Shown in pieces: positions 7,827-15,334 of a stretch of DNA of 60,795 nt. The number at the start of each line of letters is the position of its first letter. Position 1 is the first letter of the stretch. Origin of the DNA: Candidatus Hungatella pullicola (GTDB taxonomy: Bacteria > Bacillota > Clostridia > Lachnospirales > Lachnospiraceae); contig DXFU01000003.1 of assembly GCA_019114305.1 (NCBI GenBank), forward strand, positions 1 through 60,795, given 5' to 3'. Under the pieces are notes generated by a model. The model was not told the DNA's origin. It saw nothing but the letters and a program-made list of their open reading frames with translations, and ran no database searches. The position numbers were made by a program, and so were the translations under genes.

Positions 7827-8120
7827 ATGTATTACGATCCTGTGGAATGTGGAATGAGAATCGCAAAGTTACGCTTAGAACTTGGGCAAACCCAGCAGCA
7901 AATGGCAGACAAGCTAAATATTAGCTTGGATCATTACCGGGCACTGGAAACCGGGCGGCGGGGCGGCTCTCTTGATCTCCTGACCGAAATTGCCATCACC
8001 TTTGACATTTCTCTGGACTATCTGATTTTGGGACGGATGAAATATTCAGACAGCCAGCGTATCCAAAGAGAACTAGAGAACATAACCAACCAAATAAACC
8101 AGCTAAAAGCATCACTTTAG
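7827..8120 (+). CDS. XRE-family helix-turn-helix regulator (97 aa)
   Basis: Cro/C1-type HTH at about residues 10-65 (RIAKLRLELGQTQQQMADKL with the recognition helix around DHYRALETGRR), then FDISLDYLILG, the typical end of this domain. A short coiled-coil-like tail follows (RIQRELENITNQINQLKASL, 20 residues), probably for dimerisation. GGCGGAAAGGA sits before the ATG. It stands alone between two long non-coding regions, and the dyads at 7674-7791 may be its operator. It could control the MazF cassette downstream. Confidence 0.85.
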   Translation: MYYDPVECGMRIAKLRLELGQTQQQMADKLNISLDHYRALETGRRGGSLDLLTEIAITFDISLDYLILGRMKYSDSQRIQRELENITNQINQLKASL

Positions 8121-8600
8121 CCTTACCGTGACAAACTCGACCGCTACCGTGACCACGCGTCACTCTGGAAATGCTTTCGATTCGGCTACAATTTATTTGT
8201 AGCCGGAACACACCGGCACGGTTCTTTGAAAATTGAATAGCCATTCATCAGGTACATTTCTGTATGTCAGAGCCAGACAGGCAGTACGCCACGACCCTTC
8301 TGAAGAGGCGAGCGAACGCTACTTGCCTGGAAATGCCGGATTGCAACCGGCAGGGCCAGGACGGCATACCAGTGATAATGATACTTCTGTAATTCGCAGC
8401 CCGGCCATAAAGAAGGCGGGGAGGTTAAACGCCTATGGAGCGGCCCAGCATGCCGCCGCCTGATGATTTCCCGCTTCTCAGGGGTGTCGAGGACAAATGT
8501 GAGAAAATAACCGCTTAAGAAATTTTCGGGAGCCATGACCGGCAAAGCTTCTTTGCCGTGTCCTGGCTCCCTTAACATACCAAAGGAAGGAGTACACACA
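8121..8600. other. Long structured non-coding stretch before the toxin cassette
   Basis: About 480 bases without a supported gene, and more GC-rich than the genes around it. It contains a perfect 9-bp hairpin (CGGCTACAA/TTGTAGCCG, 8183-8205), a compact nest of paired segments at about 8265-8360 (for example CAGGCA with TGCCTG, and GCCGG-attgcaa-CCGGC), and a long hairpin at 8528-8571 directly before the toxin's Shine-Dalgarno. It could be a long 5' leader or a separate structured RNA. No known RNA family is recognised. Confidence 0.45.
8528..8571 (+). promoter_or_regulatory. Long imperfect hairpin in the toxin leader
   Basis: GGGAGCCA-t-GAC-c-GGCAAAG pairs with CTTTGCCG-t-GTC-c-TGGCTCCC across a 3-base loop: about 18 pairs with two mismatches. 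It ends 12 bases before the Shine-Dalgarno AAGGAAGG of the MazF-like gene. No T-run follows, so it is more likely a leader structure or RNase target than a terminator. Confidence 0.6.
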
Positions 8601-8978
8601 ATGGATCGAGATTTTAAACAATACCATCGCGGAGAGATTTATTTCGCTAACTTAAATCCTGCCTACGGCAGTGAACATGGAGGGATCCGCCCTGTGCTGA
8701 TCCTGCAGAATGACATCGGCAACTTCTACTCTCCTACCCTGATCGTCACGCCAGCAACCAAGCAGGCAGGCAAAAAGCCTTATCTGCCAACCCATGTTGT
8801 CTTGAATAAAATTCCTGGCATGAAGTATGATGGAAATTCCCTGTTTATGCTGGAGCAGATGCGGGTGATTGATAAACATCGCCTGCGCGGTTACGCCGGA
8901 CGGCTGACCAAGGCGCAGATGAAACTCATTGATCAAGCGGTATGTGCCAGCCTGGGTTTATCCAGGAACAGCGCATGA
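8601..8978 (+). CDS. MazF/PemK-type endoribonuclease toxin
   Basis: A 125-residue MazF/PemK fold protein. The N-terminal signature RGEIYFANLNPAYGSEHGG followed by RPVLILQND matches the family's conserved strand 1, loop and basic pocket. The later segments TPATKQ and LEQMRVIDKHRL fit the rest of the barrel. Such toxins cut mRNA at short motifs. The ATG at 8601 follows AAGGAAGG. No MazE-like antitoxin precedes it; the next gene overlaps its stop codon (ATGA). Its antitoxin may therefore be one of the downstream proteins, or it may act as an element regulator. The exact cut site cannot be read from sequence. Confidence 0.9.
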   Translation: MDRDFKQYHRGEIYFANLNPAYGSEHGGIRPVLILQNDIGNFYSPTLIVTPATKQAGKKPYLPTHVVLNKIPGMKYDGNSLFMLEQMRVIDKHRLRGYAGRLTKAQMKLIDQAVCASLGLSRNSA

Positions 8979-9175
8979 CGCGCCCGGCCCGGAAAAGGGC
9001 TGACAGAACCTCCCTGATCTGTCTCTGCCCTGCCTGCCGGGAAAACTTCAAGATCACAGGGAGCTACCGCATCAGGCGAGTAAATCACCGACAGTCCGTC
9101 AAGGAAGTCTGCACCTATTGCCAGATGCGCATGGGCTATGATTACTACATAACATCGGTTCCGGAACGGAGGTGA
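8975..9175 (+). CDS. Small zinc-ribbon protein overlapping the toxin gene (66 aa)
   Basis: A basic 66-residue protein with CPAC (~19-22) and CTYC (~46-49) knuckles, likely one zinc. The ATG at 8975 overlaps the toxin stop (ATGA), so translation is probably coupled. Its own stop is only 5 bases before the next start. It is the right size and place for a MazF antitoxin, but it does not resemble known ones and the zinc ribbon could equally bind nucleic acid. Confidence 0.72.
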   Translation: MTRPARKRADRTSLICLCPACRENFKITGSYRIRRVNHRQSVKEVCTYCQMRMGYDYYITSVPERR

Positions 9176-9180
9176 TGGAT

Positions 9181-10215
9181 ATGAATCAACCACTTCAGAT
9201 TGACCCTGAGTTTGCATCGAAAATCCCTCCGCTGACCAAGGAAGAATATCAGCTATTAGAGGAAAATATCCTTCAGGACGGTGTGGTCTTAAATCCGCTG
9301 ATTGTCTGGAATGGCTGTATTGTAGATGGTCACAACCGTTTCCATATCATCCAGGCACATCCGGAGATCAAGTATACCGTCTTTGAAAAAGAATTTCCTG
9401 ACCGCTACGCGGCTATCGCCTGGATCTGCTGTAATCAGCTGGGGAGGCGGAATCTAACCCCGCAGCAGAAAAAATACTTGATTGGGCAGCGGTATGAGGC
9501 GGAAAAGTTGACCACAACTTTTAATGGAAATCGGTTTACTTTAGCTGATGAAAGTAGGCGTTCCCAAAATGGTAACACCTACAAAACCGAGAGAACTTGT
9601 GATCGCATCGCCCGTGAAAGTAATGTCAGCAGAAATACCGTACTCCGTGCGGAAGATTTCGCTCAAGGAGTAGACGCAGCTGATGAAGTAGAACCTGGAA
9701 TAAAGGAAGAAATTCTTTCTGGTGGAATTAAGACAACCGATGTCGCTGTGGCTGCTATTGCCAAGGCTTCCCCAAAAGAGCGTCCTGCATTGGTCAAACA
9801 GCTTCGTCAGCCCAAGTCACCAAAGTCATTACCAGAAAAAGGGCCAAAGTCTATAGAAGCAATCGAACCACTTGATCCGCCGCTCATAACGAAGCCGGAT
9901 TCGGAACCAAAAATACAGTCAGAGCCAATAGAAGAACACGCCGAACAACCTGAACTTGCCACCCGCCCCATGACGGAGATCCAGAAAATCCTTGCAATTT
10001 CCACCGGCATGGAGACGGCGGAGAAGCTGGCCGATGAAAGTACCATGTTCTATGAACTGGAGGATGCGGTATCCACGATGATCCGCCGCTGTCTCCGCTG
10101 TTTCGAAAGCTATCCAGGATTATTAAAGAAAAAACCCTATCGCTGCAAGGTACAGAAGATTTTTAACGAAGCCATACAATTCATTCAAAAAATCGAACAG
10201 GAGGAACCAACATGA
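9181..10215 (+). CDS. ParB/sulfiredoxin-fold protein
   Basis: A 344-residue protein. The N-terminal half has a ParB-like nuclease domain: PLTKEEYQLLEENI, LNPLIVWNGCIVDGHNRF (the box 2 region, normally GxxRxxA, here GHNRF) and a following helical segment with RNLTPQQKKYLIGQRYEAEK. An HTH-like part lies around RESNVSRNTVLRAEDFA. After that comes a Pro/Glu-rich linker and a helical C-terminus. ATG 9181 was chosen because GGAGG (9168-9172) is 8 bases upstream; GTG 9172 and ATG 9175 are too close. It is coupled to the genes on both sides. ParB-type proteins serve partitioning, DNA nicking or transcription control; no parA is present. Confidence 0.85.
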   Translation: MNQPLQIDPEFASKIPPLTKEEYQLLEENILQDGVVLNPLIVWNGCIVDGHNRFHIIQAHPEIKYTVFEKEFPDRYAAIAWICCNQLGRRNLTPQQKKYLIGQRYEAEKLTTTFNGNRFTLADESRRSQNGNTYKTERTCDRIARESNVSRNTVLRAEDFAQGVDAADEVEPGIKEEILSGGIKTTDVAVAAIAKASPKERPALVKQLRQPKSPKSLPEKGPKSIEAIEPLDPPLITKPDSEPKIQSEPIEEHAEQPELATRPMTEIQKILAISTGMETAEKLADESTMFYELEDAVSTMIRRCLRCFESYPGLLKKKPYRCKVQKIFNEAIQFIQKIEQEEPT

Positions 10216-10997
10216 AGAACCTAATTAACTGCCCTTTTGACGAGATGATGATTTACAGTGGGAACCTGGAAGTCCCACGCAGCGCCTATCAGCGGGAGCT
10301 GAATCCCCATCGTGTCCGCAAGATTGCAGCAGAGTTTGACGAGCATATCGCCAATGATCCGAAGGTCAGCTTCCGCGATGGCCACTACTACGTTTTTGAC
10401 GGCCAGCACACCATCGCTGCCAGAAAGCTGCGCAACGCCGGGCAGGATTTGCCGATCCGCTGCAAAGTCTTTTATGGTCTCTCCGAGTTGGATGAGGCAA
10501 TTTTATTTGCCCAGCAGACCGGGATTTCCGCCCAGCTTACCGCCGGTGCAAAGCTGCGGGCGCTGATTTATGGCGGTGATCCAGACGCCATCGCTTTTCT
10601 AAAGGCCACGGAAGATGTTGGCCTGCGGTTGGACTATAACCAGGACAGAGGAAAGTGCCGGATCGGCTGTGTGGGAACGGCCTACGGCATCTATAAAAAG
10701 GTCGGTGAGAAAATCTACAAGGAAGGGATGCAGCACATAGTGGATGCCTGGGAAGGTACTCCCGATTCTCTGCGTTTTGAAATCCTGCAGGGCGTCATCT
10801 TCTTTGTAGACCTCTACCATGACGAATACAACCCCAAGCGGCTGGTGGGACAGCTTCGCCGGTATGACCCGCTGACCATTTACCGGGAAGGCCGCTCTCT
10901 CGGCGTAAATATGGCCGGATACAAGAAATACATGTACCAGGTCTACCGGATGTACAACGGAAGCAGCCGCCGGTATATGCTGCCGTTAAAGTTCTGA
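10212..10997 (+). CDS. ParB-like nuclease-domain protein
   Basis: A 261-residue protein whose first 100 residues look like a second, divergent ParB N-domain: RELNPHRVRKIAAEFDE, then YYVFDGQHTIAARKL, which matches the ParB box with GQH in place of GER. The rest is helical without a clear HTH. Its ATG overlaps the previous stop (ATGA), so it is the last gene of the 8601-10997 cassette. A Gly-Gln-His motif of this kind is seen in DGQHR/DndB-like and DUF6551-like families; the exact family needs a profile search. Function unknown. Confidence 0.75.
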   Translation: MKNLINCPFDEMMIYSGNLEVPRSAYQRELNPHRVRKIAAEFDEHIANDPKVSFRDGHYYVFDGQHTIAARKLRNAGQDLPIRCKVFYGLSELDEAILFAQQTGISAQLTAGAKLRALIYGGDPDAIAFLKATEDVGLRLDYNQDRGKCRIGCVGTAYGIYKKVGEKIYKEGMQHIVDAWEGTPDSLRFEILQGVIFFVDLYHDEYNPKRLVGQLRRYDPLTIYREGRSLGVNMAGYKKYMYQVYRMYNGSSRRYMLPLKF

Positions 10998-11061
10998 TTT
11001 GCTATATAAACGCAAGGATACTGCTGTGAAACTATAATCTGAGAAAGAAGTGATTTTGTCG

Positions 11062-11268
11062 ATGGAGCATTATGATGGAAAAGTTCCTATCCACTTGAAA
11101 ATGACATTAACAGCGAAAGAAGCAGCCGAGTATAGCAATATCGGGATAAACAAGATAGATAGTATGCTACGCTCTCCTGGCTGCCCATTTGTACTATTTG
11201 TTGGTACAAAAAAACTGGTAAAACGTAAGGAATTTGAAGAGTATATCAGTCAACGTCTTGTGATCTAA
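11062..11268 (+). CDS. xis: Excisionase (Xis-like)
   Basis: A 68-residue winged-helix protein of MerR/Xis type: [20 protein letters not shown] forms the HTH and [18 protein letters not shown] the wing and final helix, as in Tn916-type excisionases. It directs the integrase towards excision. The ATG at 11062 follows GAGAAAGAAG by 11 bases; an in-frame TTG at 11056 is an alternative. It sits just before the integrase, which has its own promoter. Confidence 0.85.
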   Translation: MEHYDGKVPIHLKMTLTAKEAAEYSNIGINKIDSMLRSPGCPFVLFVGTKKLVKRKEFEEYISQRLVI

Positions 11269-11279
11269 GAACTATACTC

Positions 11280-11308
11280 TTGAGGGTTTGGTGCCACTGT
11301 GATATAAT
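11280..11308 (+). promoter_or_regulatory. Promoter of the integrase gene
   Basis: TTGAGG (11280-11285) and TATAAT (11303-11308) are separated by exactly 17 bases. Transcription would start near 11315, giving a leader of about 43 bases. Confidence 0.75.
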
Positions 11309-11326
11309 CGGATTGTTGCAGTGGAG

Positions 11327-11348
11327 CCTTTCCCGCCTGTGGGAAAGG
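11327..11348 (+). promoter_or_regulatory. Leader hairpin covering the integrase Shine-Dalgarno
   Basis: CCTTTCCC (11327-11334) and GGGAAAGG (11341-11348) form a perfect 8-bp stem with a 6-base loop. The right arm contains most of the Shine-Dalgarno (AAAGGAG) for the ATG at 11358, so translation of the integrase should be damped unless the stem opens. Confidence 0.7.
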
Positions 11349-11357
11349 AGTATCACA

Positions 11358-12539
11358 ATGGGAAAAAATCTTAAAGGCAAAGAATGTGGCAAGGGAATCA
11401 GCCAAAGAAAGGACGGGTTGTACTACGCAAGATTTGTAGATAAATCAGGGAAAAGAATTGATAAGTATTTTCGGACTATTCCAGAAGCAAGAAACTGGAT
11501 TGAAAATGCAAAATATGCGGATAAGCATGAGGAAGTGTTTGTACCTACTGACACAACAGTAGATGAGTGGTTCGATTTCTGGATTGAAAACATCATTGGA
11601 GACTTGGCACCTAACACTCGCCGTAATTATCGTGAACGATATGAAAATAATATTCAACCGGTAATTGGCAGAATGTTCTTATCTAATGTAAAACCTATGC
11701 ATTGTAAAAAGGTATTAATTCAAATGGATACAAGATATGCCGGTTCTACAATACGTCAGACTTATATCACAATGGGAACGATGTTTAGGGCAGCTTTAAT
11801 GAACGACATGATTTCCAAACATCCAATGGATGGTGTCCGATATACGAAGCCAGTCAGAGCAAAGGATGATATACGTTTTTTGACAAGAGACGAGCAAAAG
11901 AAATTCTTAGAAGCGGCGAAACGTTCTCATAACTATAATCAGTACGCATTGATTTTGGAAACAGGATTACGAACTGGTGAAATGATCGGCCTGACTTGGG
12001 ATGCGATTGATTTTAATAAGAAGACGCTTACTGTCAATAAAACATTGGAGTATAGGCATGGTCAACGCTTTTGGCGTGCTGGCCCTCCTAAAACACAAAA
12101 CAGTTATCGTACAATACCTCTAACAGATAAGGCTTATGAAATTTTAAAAGAAATGCATGATAACTGTGCTGACAGGAAAGAGGCTCCGTTACTATCACAA
12201 ACACTGGAGTACATTGACAGACGCACAGGTACTACCGCTCATCTGATTATGCATGATCTTGTTTTTGTTAACTGGAGAACTGGAGAGCCTGCCAAAAACA
12301 GCTCCTATGATACGCATCTTTATAAGCTTTGTGACGAAGCTAAGATCAACCGTTTTTGTATGCACGCATTGCGTCATACCTATGCTACAAGAGCCATTGA
12401 AAGTGGTATGCAGCCAAAAGTGCTGCAAAGCCTTCTTGGTCATGCAAGTATCAAAACTACAATGGACAGATACGTCCATGTTACGGATGAATCACTAGAT
12501 TTAGCTGTAAGGCAATTTGAAAAGAATCGGGTATCTTAA
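11358..12539 (+). CDS. int: Tyrosine-recombinase integrase
   Basis: A 393-residue site-specific recombinase. It has the three-part layout of Tn916/lambda-like integrases: an arm-binding N-domain (about 1-60, [15 protein letters not shown]), a SAM-like core-binding domain (about 65-160), and a catalytic domain. The catalytic residues are Arg205 (TGLRTGE), Lys245, His336-x-x-Arg339 (HALRH), His362 (LGHAS) and Tyr372 (MDRYVHV), so it appears intact. ATG 11358 follows AAAGGAG by 7 bases. It ends 115 bases before ychF, with short repeats between that suit its binding sites. Confidence 0.96.
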   Translation: MGKNLKGKECGKGISQRKDGLYYARFVDKSGKRIDKYFRTIPEARNWIENAKYADKHEEVFVPTDTTVDEWFDFWIENIIGDLAPNTRRNYRERYENNIQPVIGRMFLSNVKPMHCKKVLIQMDTRYAGSTIRQTYITMGTMFRAALMNDMISKHPMDGVRYTKPVRAKDDIRFLTRDEQKKFLEAAKRSHNYNQYALILETGLRTGEMIGLTWDAIDFNKKTLTVNKTLEYRHGQRFWRAGPPKTQNSYRTIPLTDKAYEILKEMHDNCADRKEAPLLSQTLEYIDRRTGTTAHLIMHDLVFVNWRTGEPAKNSSYDTHLYKLCDEAKINRFCMHALRHTYATRAIESGMQPKVLQSLLGHASIKTTMDRYVHVTDESLDLAVRQFEKNRVS

Positions 12540-12557
12540 ATATAAAACTCAACACAT

Positions 12558-12629
12558 CTCAATGCAAAAATGGTGTAAAAATGGTGTAGTACCATTGAGC
12601 CAGAACCCGAAAAACCTTGTAAATACAAG
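12558..12629. other. Probable right attachment region (arm repeats and dyad)
   Basis: Directly after the integrase stop are two tandem copies of AAAAATGGTGTA with an 11-base period (12566-12588), flanked by the inverted pair CTCAATG (12558-12564) and CATTGAG (12593-12599). Next, CTTGTA-AA-TACAAG (12616-12629) is a dyad of the size of a core site. Arm-type repeats and a core are what a lambda-like integrase binds. The exact crossover cannot be fixed without the left end or an empty-site genome. Confidence 0.5.
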
Positions 12630-12654
12630 AAAAACAAAGGAGATAGAATACAAA

Positions 12655-13752
12655 ATGAAATTAGGTATCGTTGGATTGCCTAACGTAGGCAAAAGTACAT
12701 TGTTTAACTCTCTTACAAAGGCAGGGGCAGAATCAGCCAACTACCCCTTCTGTACCATTGATCCCAATGTAGGCGTTGTTGCTGTTCCCGATGAAAGACT
12801 TGGAAAACTGGCAGCTCTCTATAATTCTGCAAAAATCACCCCTGCTGTTATTGAATTTGTAGATATCGCCGGTCTGGTAAAAGGTGCATCCAAAGGAGAG
12901 GGACTGGGAAACCAATTTCTGTCCAACATCAGAGAGGTAGACGCGATTGTACATGTAGTCCGCTGCTTTGATGACCCCAATGTTATCCATGTAGACGGCA
13001 GCGTCGATCCCTTAAGAGACATTGAAACCATTGATCTTGAGCTTATATTCTCTGACCTGGAAATTCTGGATCGCCGTATTGCAAAAACCTCCAAGGGCGC
13101 TTTCAATGATAAATCCCTTGCCAAAGAGGTGGAGATCTTAAAACAGCTGAAAGCTCATTTAGAAGACGGAAAACTGGCCAGAAGTATGGAGTTTGATGAC
13201 GAGGAAGTTCGTTCCTTTGTTGCCTCCTTAAATCTTCTCACCTACAAGCCCGTTATTTTTGCGGCCAACGTAGGAGAGGATGATCTGGCTGACGATGGCA
13301 CCTCCAATGAATATGTGGCAAGAGTTCGTCAGTTCGCTTCCGAAAACAACAGCGAAGTATTTGTTATCTGTGCCCAGATTGAACAGGAAATTGCCGAGCT
13401 GGAAGAAGACGAGAAAAAAATGTTCCTGGAAGATCTCGGACTAAAGGAATCCGGATTGGAAAAACTGATTGCCGCCAGCTATCACCTTCTCGGTCTGATC
13501 AGTTACCTTACCGCCGGCCCTACAGAAACAAGAGCATGGACAATTAAAGAAGGAACCAAAGCGCCTCAGGCCGCCGGAAAAATTCATTCCGACTTTGAGC
13601 GCGGTTTTATCCGTGCTGAAGTAGTAAACTATCAGGATCTTCTGGACTGCGGCTCCTATACAGCCGCCAAGGAAAAAGGACTGGTACGACTGGAAGGAAA
13701 GGATTACGTAGTGAAAGACGGGGATGTAGTCCTCTTCCGGTTTAATGTATAA
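12655..13752 (+). CDS. ychF: Ribosome-associated ATPase YchF (Obg family)
   Basis: A 365-residue TRAFAC-class protein that hydrolyses ATP rather than GTP and is linked to ribosome and redox-stress control. It has the P-loop GLPNVGKSTLFNSL (residues ~8-21), DIAGLVKGASKGEGLGN as switch II, a coiled-coil insert, and a C-terminal TGS domain (about 280-365, ending DGDVVLFRFNV). The ATG at 12655 with AAAGGAG upstream gives the family's usual length; an upstream in-frame extension reaching into the integrase gene is not used. The island inserts in its leader region, so its promoter may be supplied or altered by the element. Confidence 0.97.
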   Translation: MKLGIVGLPNVGKSTLFNSLTKAGAESANYPFCTIDPNVGVVAVPDERLGKLAALYNSAKITPAVIEFVDIAGLVKGASKGEGLGNQFLSNIREVDAIVHVVRCFDDPNVIHVDGSVDPLRDIETIDLELIFSDLEILDRRIAKTSKGAFNDKSLAKEVEILKQLKAHLEDGKLARSMEFDDEEVRSFVASLNLLTYKPVIFAANVGEDDLADDGTSNEYVARVRQFASENNSEVFVICAQIEQEIAELEEDEKKMFLEDLGLKESGLEKLIAASYHLLGLISYLTAGPTETRAWTIKEGTKAPQAAGKIHSDFERGFIRAEVVNYQDLLDCGSYTAAKEKGLVRLEGKDYVVKDGDVVLFRFNV

Positions 13753-13762
13753 TTCGAATGGT

Positions 13763-13838
13763 AAAAAGCTGTTTCCAAACAAGCGCAACGGAGCTTCTCA
13801 TCCCCTTGCATTTGTTTTGGAAGCAGCTTTTCTTTTTA
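13763..13838. terminator. Bidirectional terminator between ychF and gltD
   Basis: AAAAAGCTG-t-TTCCAAA pairs with TTTGGAA-g-CAGCTTTTT over a loop of about 35 bases, with T- and A-tracts on both ends. It serves the two convergent genes. Confidence 0.75.
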
Positions 13839-15323
13839 CTGTAAATTAGAATATCCCATCAGGCTGATATCCACTTCTCTGGCAGCCTCCCGGCCTTCTC
13901 TGATCGCCCACACTACCAGTGACTGGCCTCGATGCATATCTCCGGCCGTAAATACCCGCTCCACACTTGTTTTGTATTTTCCGGCTTCTGTCTCAACATT
14001 GGTTCTTCCATTAAGCTTTACTCCAAAAGCGTCTGCCACATAAGACTGGGCACCTAAAAATCCTGCTGCAATAAGAACCAAATCCGCTGGTATCTCTTTT
14101 TCGCTCCCTGACACCGGCTCCATAATGGTTCGTCCTGTCTTTTCATCCTTTTTAGGCGCCAGAGTGACAATGACAGCCTTTGCTATCTTTCCGCTCTTGT
14201 CTTTTATAAACTCCTTTACCGTTGTCTGATAAACCCTGGGATCCTTTCCAAATACAGCAATGGCTTCCTCCTGACCATAGTCTGTTTTACTGATCCTGGG
14301 CCACTCCGGCCATGTATTATCCTCTGTTCTCTGCAGAGGCAGCTTAGGCATCATCTCCAGCTGGGTTACAGAAGCACAGCCCTGACGAATAGCCGTTCCC
14401 ACACAGTCATTGCCTGTATCTCCGCCTCCAATAACCAGAACATGCTTTCCTTTTGCTGAAATATAAGATTTATCCTGGAGTCCGGAATTCAGAAGACTTT
14501 TTGTGGTCGACTTTAAATAGTCTACCGCAAAATAGATCCCTGCTCCGTCTCTCCCTGGAACTTTCAAATCTCTTGGATTAGAGGCGCCGCAGGCCAGAAT
14601 CACTCGGTCATACTCTTTCAGTAAATCTCCGGCCTTCTCAGACTTTCCCACATCTGCCCCGGTAATAAAACGAATTCCTTCTGCCTCCATGATCTGTATT
14701 TTTCGCTGAATTATCTCCTTTTCCAGCTTCATATTGGGTATCCCGTACATGAGAAGTCCGCCGACCCGATCTTCTCTCTCATACACAGTGACACTGTGCC
14801 CTCTCTTATTCAGCTGGTCCGCTGCCGCCAGTCCTGCCGGTCCTGATCCTATTACAGCCACCTTTTTCCCAGTTCTTATTCCCGGCGGTTTCGGTCCTGC
14901 CCACTGGCCCTCATAGGCTTTTTCAATAATGGCTCTCTCATTTTCCTTAATGGAAACGGAATCTCCATTAAGACTGCAGGTACAGGCAGCCTCGCAGGGA
15001 GCCGGACATACTCTGGAGGTAAATTCCGGAAAGTTATTTGTCTTTTTCAGCCGATTATAAGCCTGCTTCCAGTTGCCATGATACACCAGATCGTTCCACT
15101 CAGGGATCAGGTTATTGAGAGGGCAGCCGCTTGTCATCCCCTTAATCATCATGCCGGACTGGCAGAACGGCACACCGCAGTCCATACAGCGGGCACCTTG
15201 AAGCTTCTGTTCTTCTTCTCCAAGAGGCAGATGAAATTCCTTATAATTCTTAATTCGCTCCTTTGGTTCTATGGTTTTTCCTATCTGCCTCTGGTATTCT
15301 AAAAATCCTGTTGGTTTTCCCAT
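13836..15323 (-). CDS. gltD: Glutamate synthase, small (beta) subunit
   Basis: A 495-residue NADPH-dependent flavoprotein that passes electrons to the large subunit for making glutamate from glutamine and 2-oxoglutarate. The N-terminal domain has the cysteine clusters of two 4Fe-4S centres (CMDCGVPFC and CPAPCEAAC). FAD binding is seen at GSGPAGLAAADQL and NADPH binding at GGGDTGNDC. The final GDMHRGQSLVVWAIREGR contacts FAD. It lies 11 bases downstream of gltB in the same operon. Confidence 0.97.
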   Translation of the reverse strand: MGKPTGFLEYQRQIGKTIEPKERIKNYKEFHLPLGEEEQKLQGARCMDCGVPFCQSGMMIKGMTSGCPLNNLIPEWNDLVYHGNWKQAYNRLKKTNNFPEFTSRVCPAPCEAACTCSLNGDSVSIKENERAIIEKAYEGQWAGPKPPGIRTGKKVAVIGSGPAGLAAADQLNKRGHSVTVYEREDRVGGLLMYGIPNMKLEKEIIQRKIQIMEAEGIRFITGADVGKSEKAGDLLKEYDRVILACGASNPRDLKVPGRDGAGIYFAVDYLKSTTKSLLNSGLQDKSYISAKGKHVLVIGGGDTGNDCVGTAIRQGCASVTQLEMMPKLPLQRTEDNTWPEWPRISKTDYGQEEAIAVFGKDPRVYQTTVKEFIKDKSGKIAKAVIVTLAPKKDEKTGRTIMEPVSGSEKEIPADLVLIAAGFLGAQSYVADAFGVKLNGRTNVETEAGKYKTSVERVFTAGDMHRGQSLVVWAIREGREAAREVDISLMGYSNLQ

Positions 15324-15334
15324 ATTGACTCTCC

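Larger units (their letters stand above)
1..12630. mobile_element. Integrated genomic island, right end with integrase (left end not visible)
   Basis: The stretch ending at the excisionase/tyrosine integrase pair carries typical accessory genes (LexA-like repressor, XRE regulators, ParB-like proteins, MazF-like toxin, small zinc ribbons, an IS remnant) and stops abruptly at the housekeeping gene ychF. The integrase lies next to the junction and points out towards ychF, as is usual for integrative elements. No relaxase, coupling protein or VirB/VirD4-type genes are present here, so either they lie beyond position 1 or the island is mobilised by another element. The left boundary is inferred, not seen; position 1 is only the window edge. 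Confidence 0.6.

Noticed and set aside
8233..8463. 77-residue frame in the structured gap
   Set aside because: No Shine-Dalgarno, and its sequence is what the paired GC-rich segments would give by chance.
12517..12654. N-terminal extension of ychF running into the integrase gene
   Set aside because: The family begins at MKLGIVG, and AAAGGAG precedes ATG 12655; the extension is chance open frame through the attachment region.
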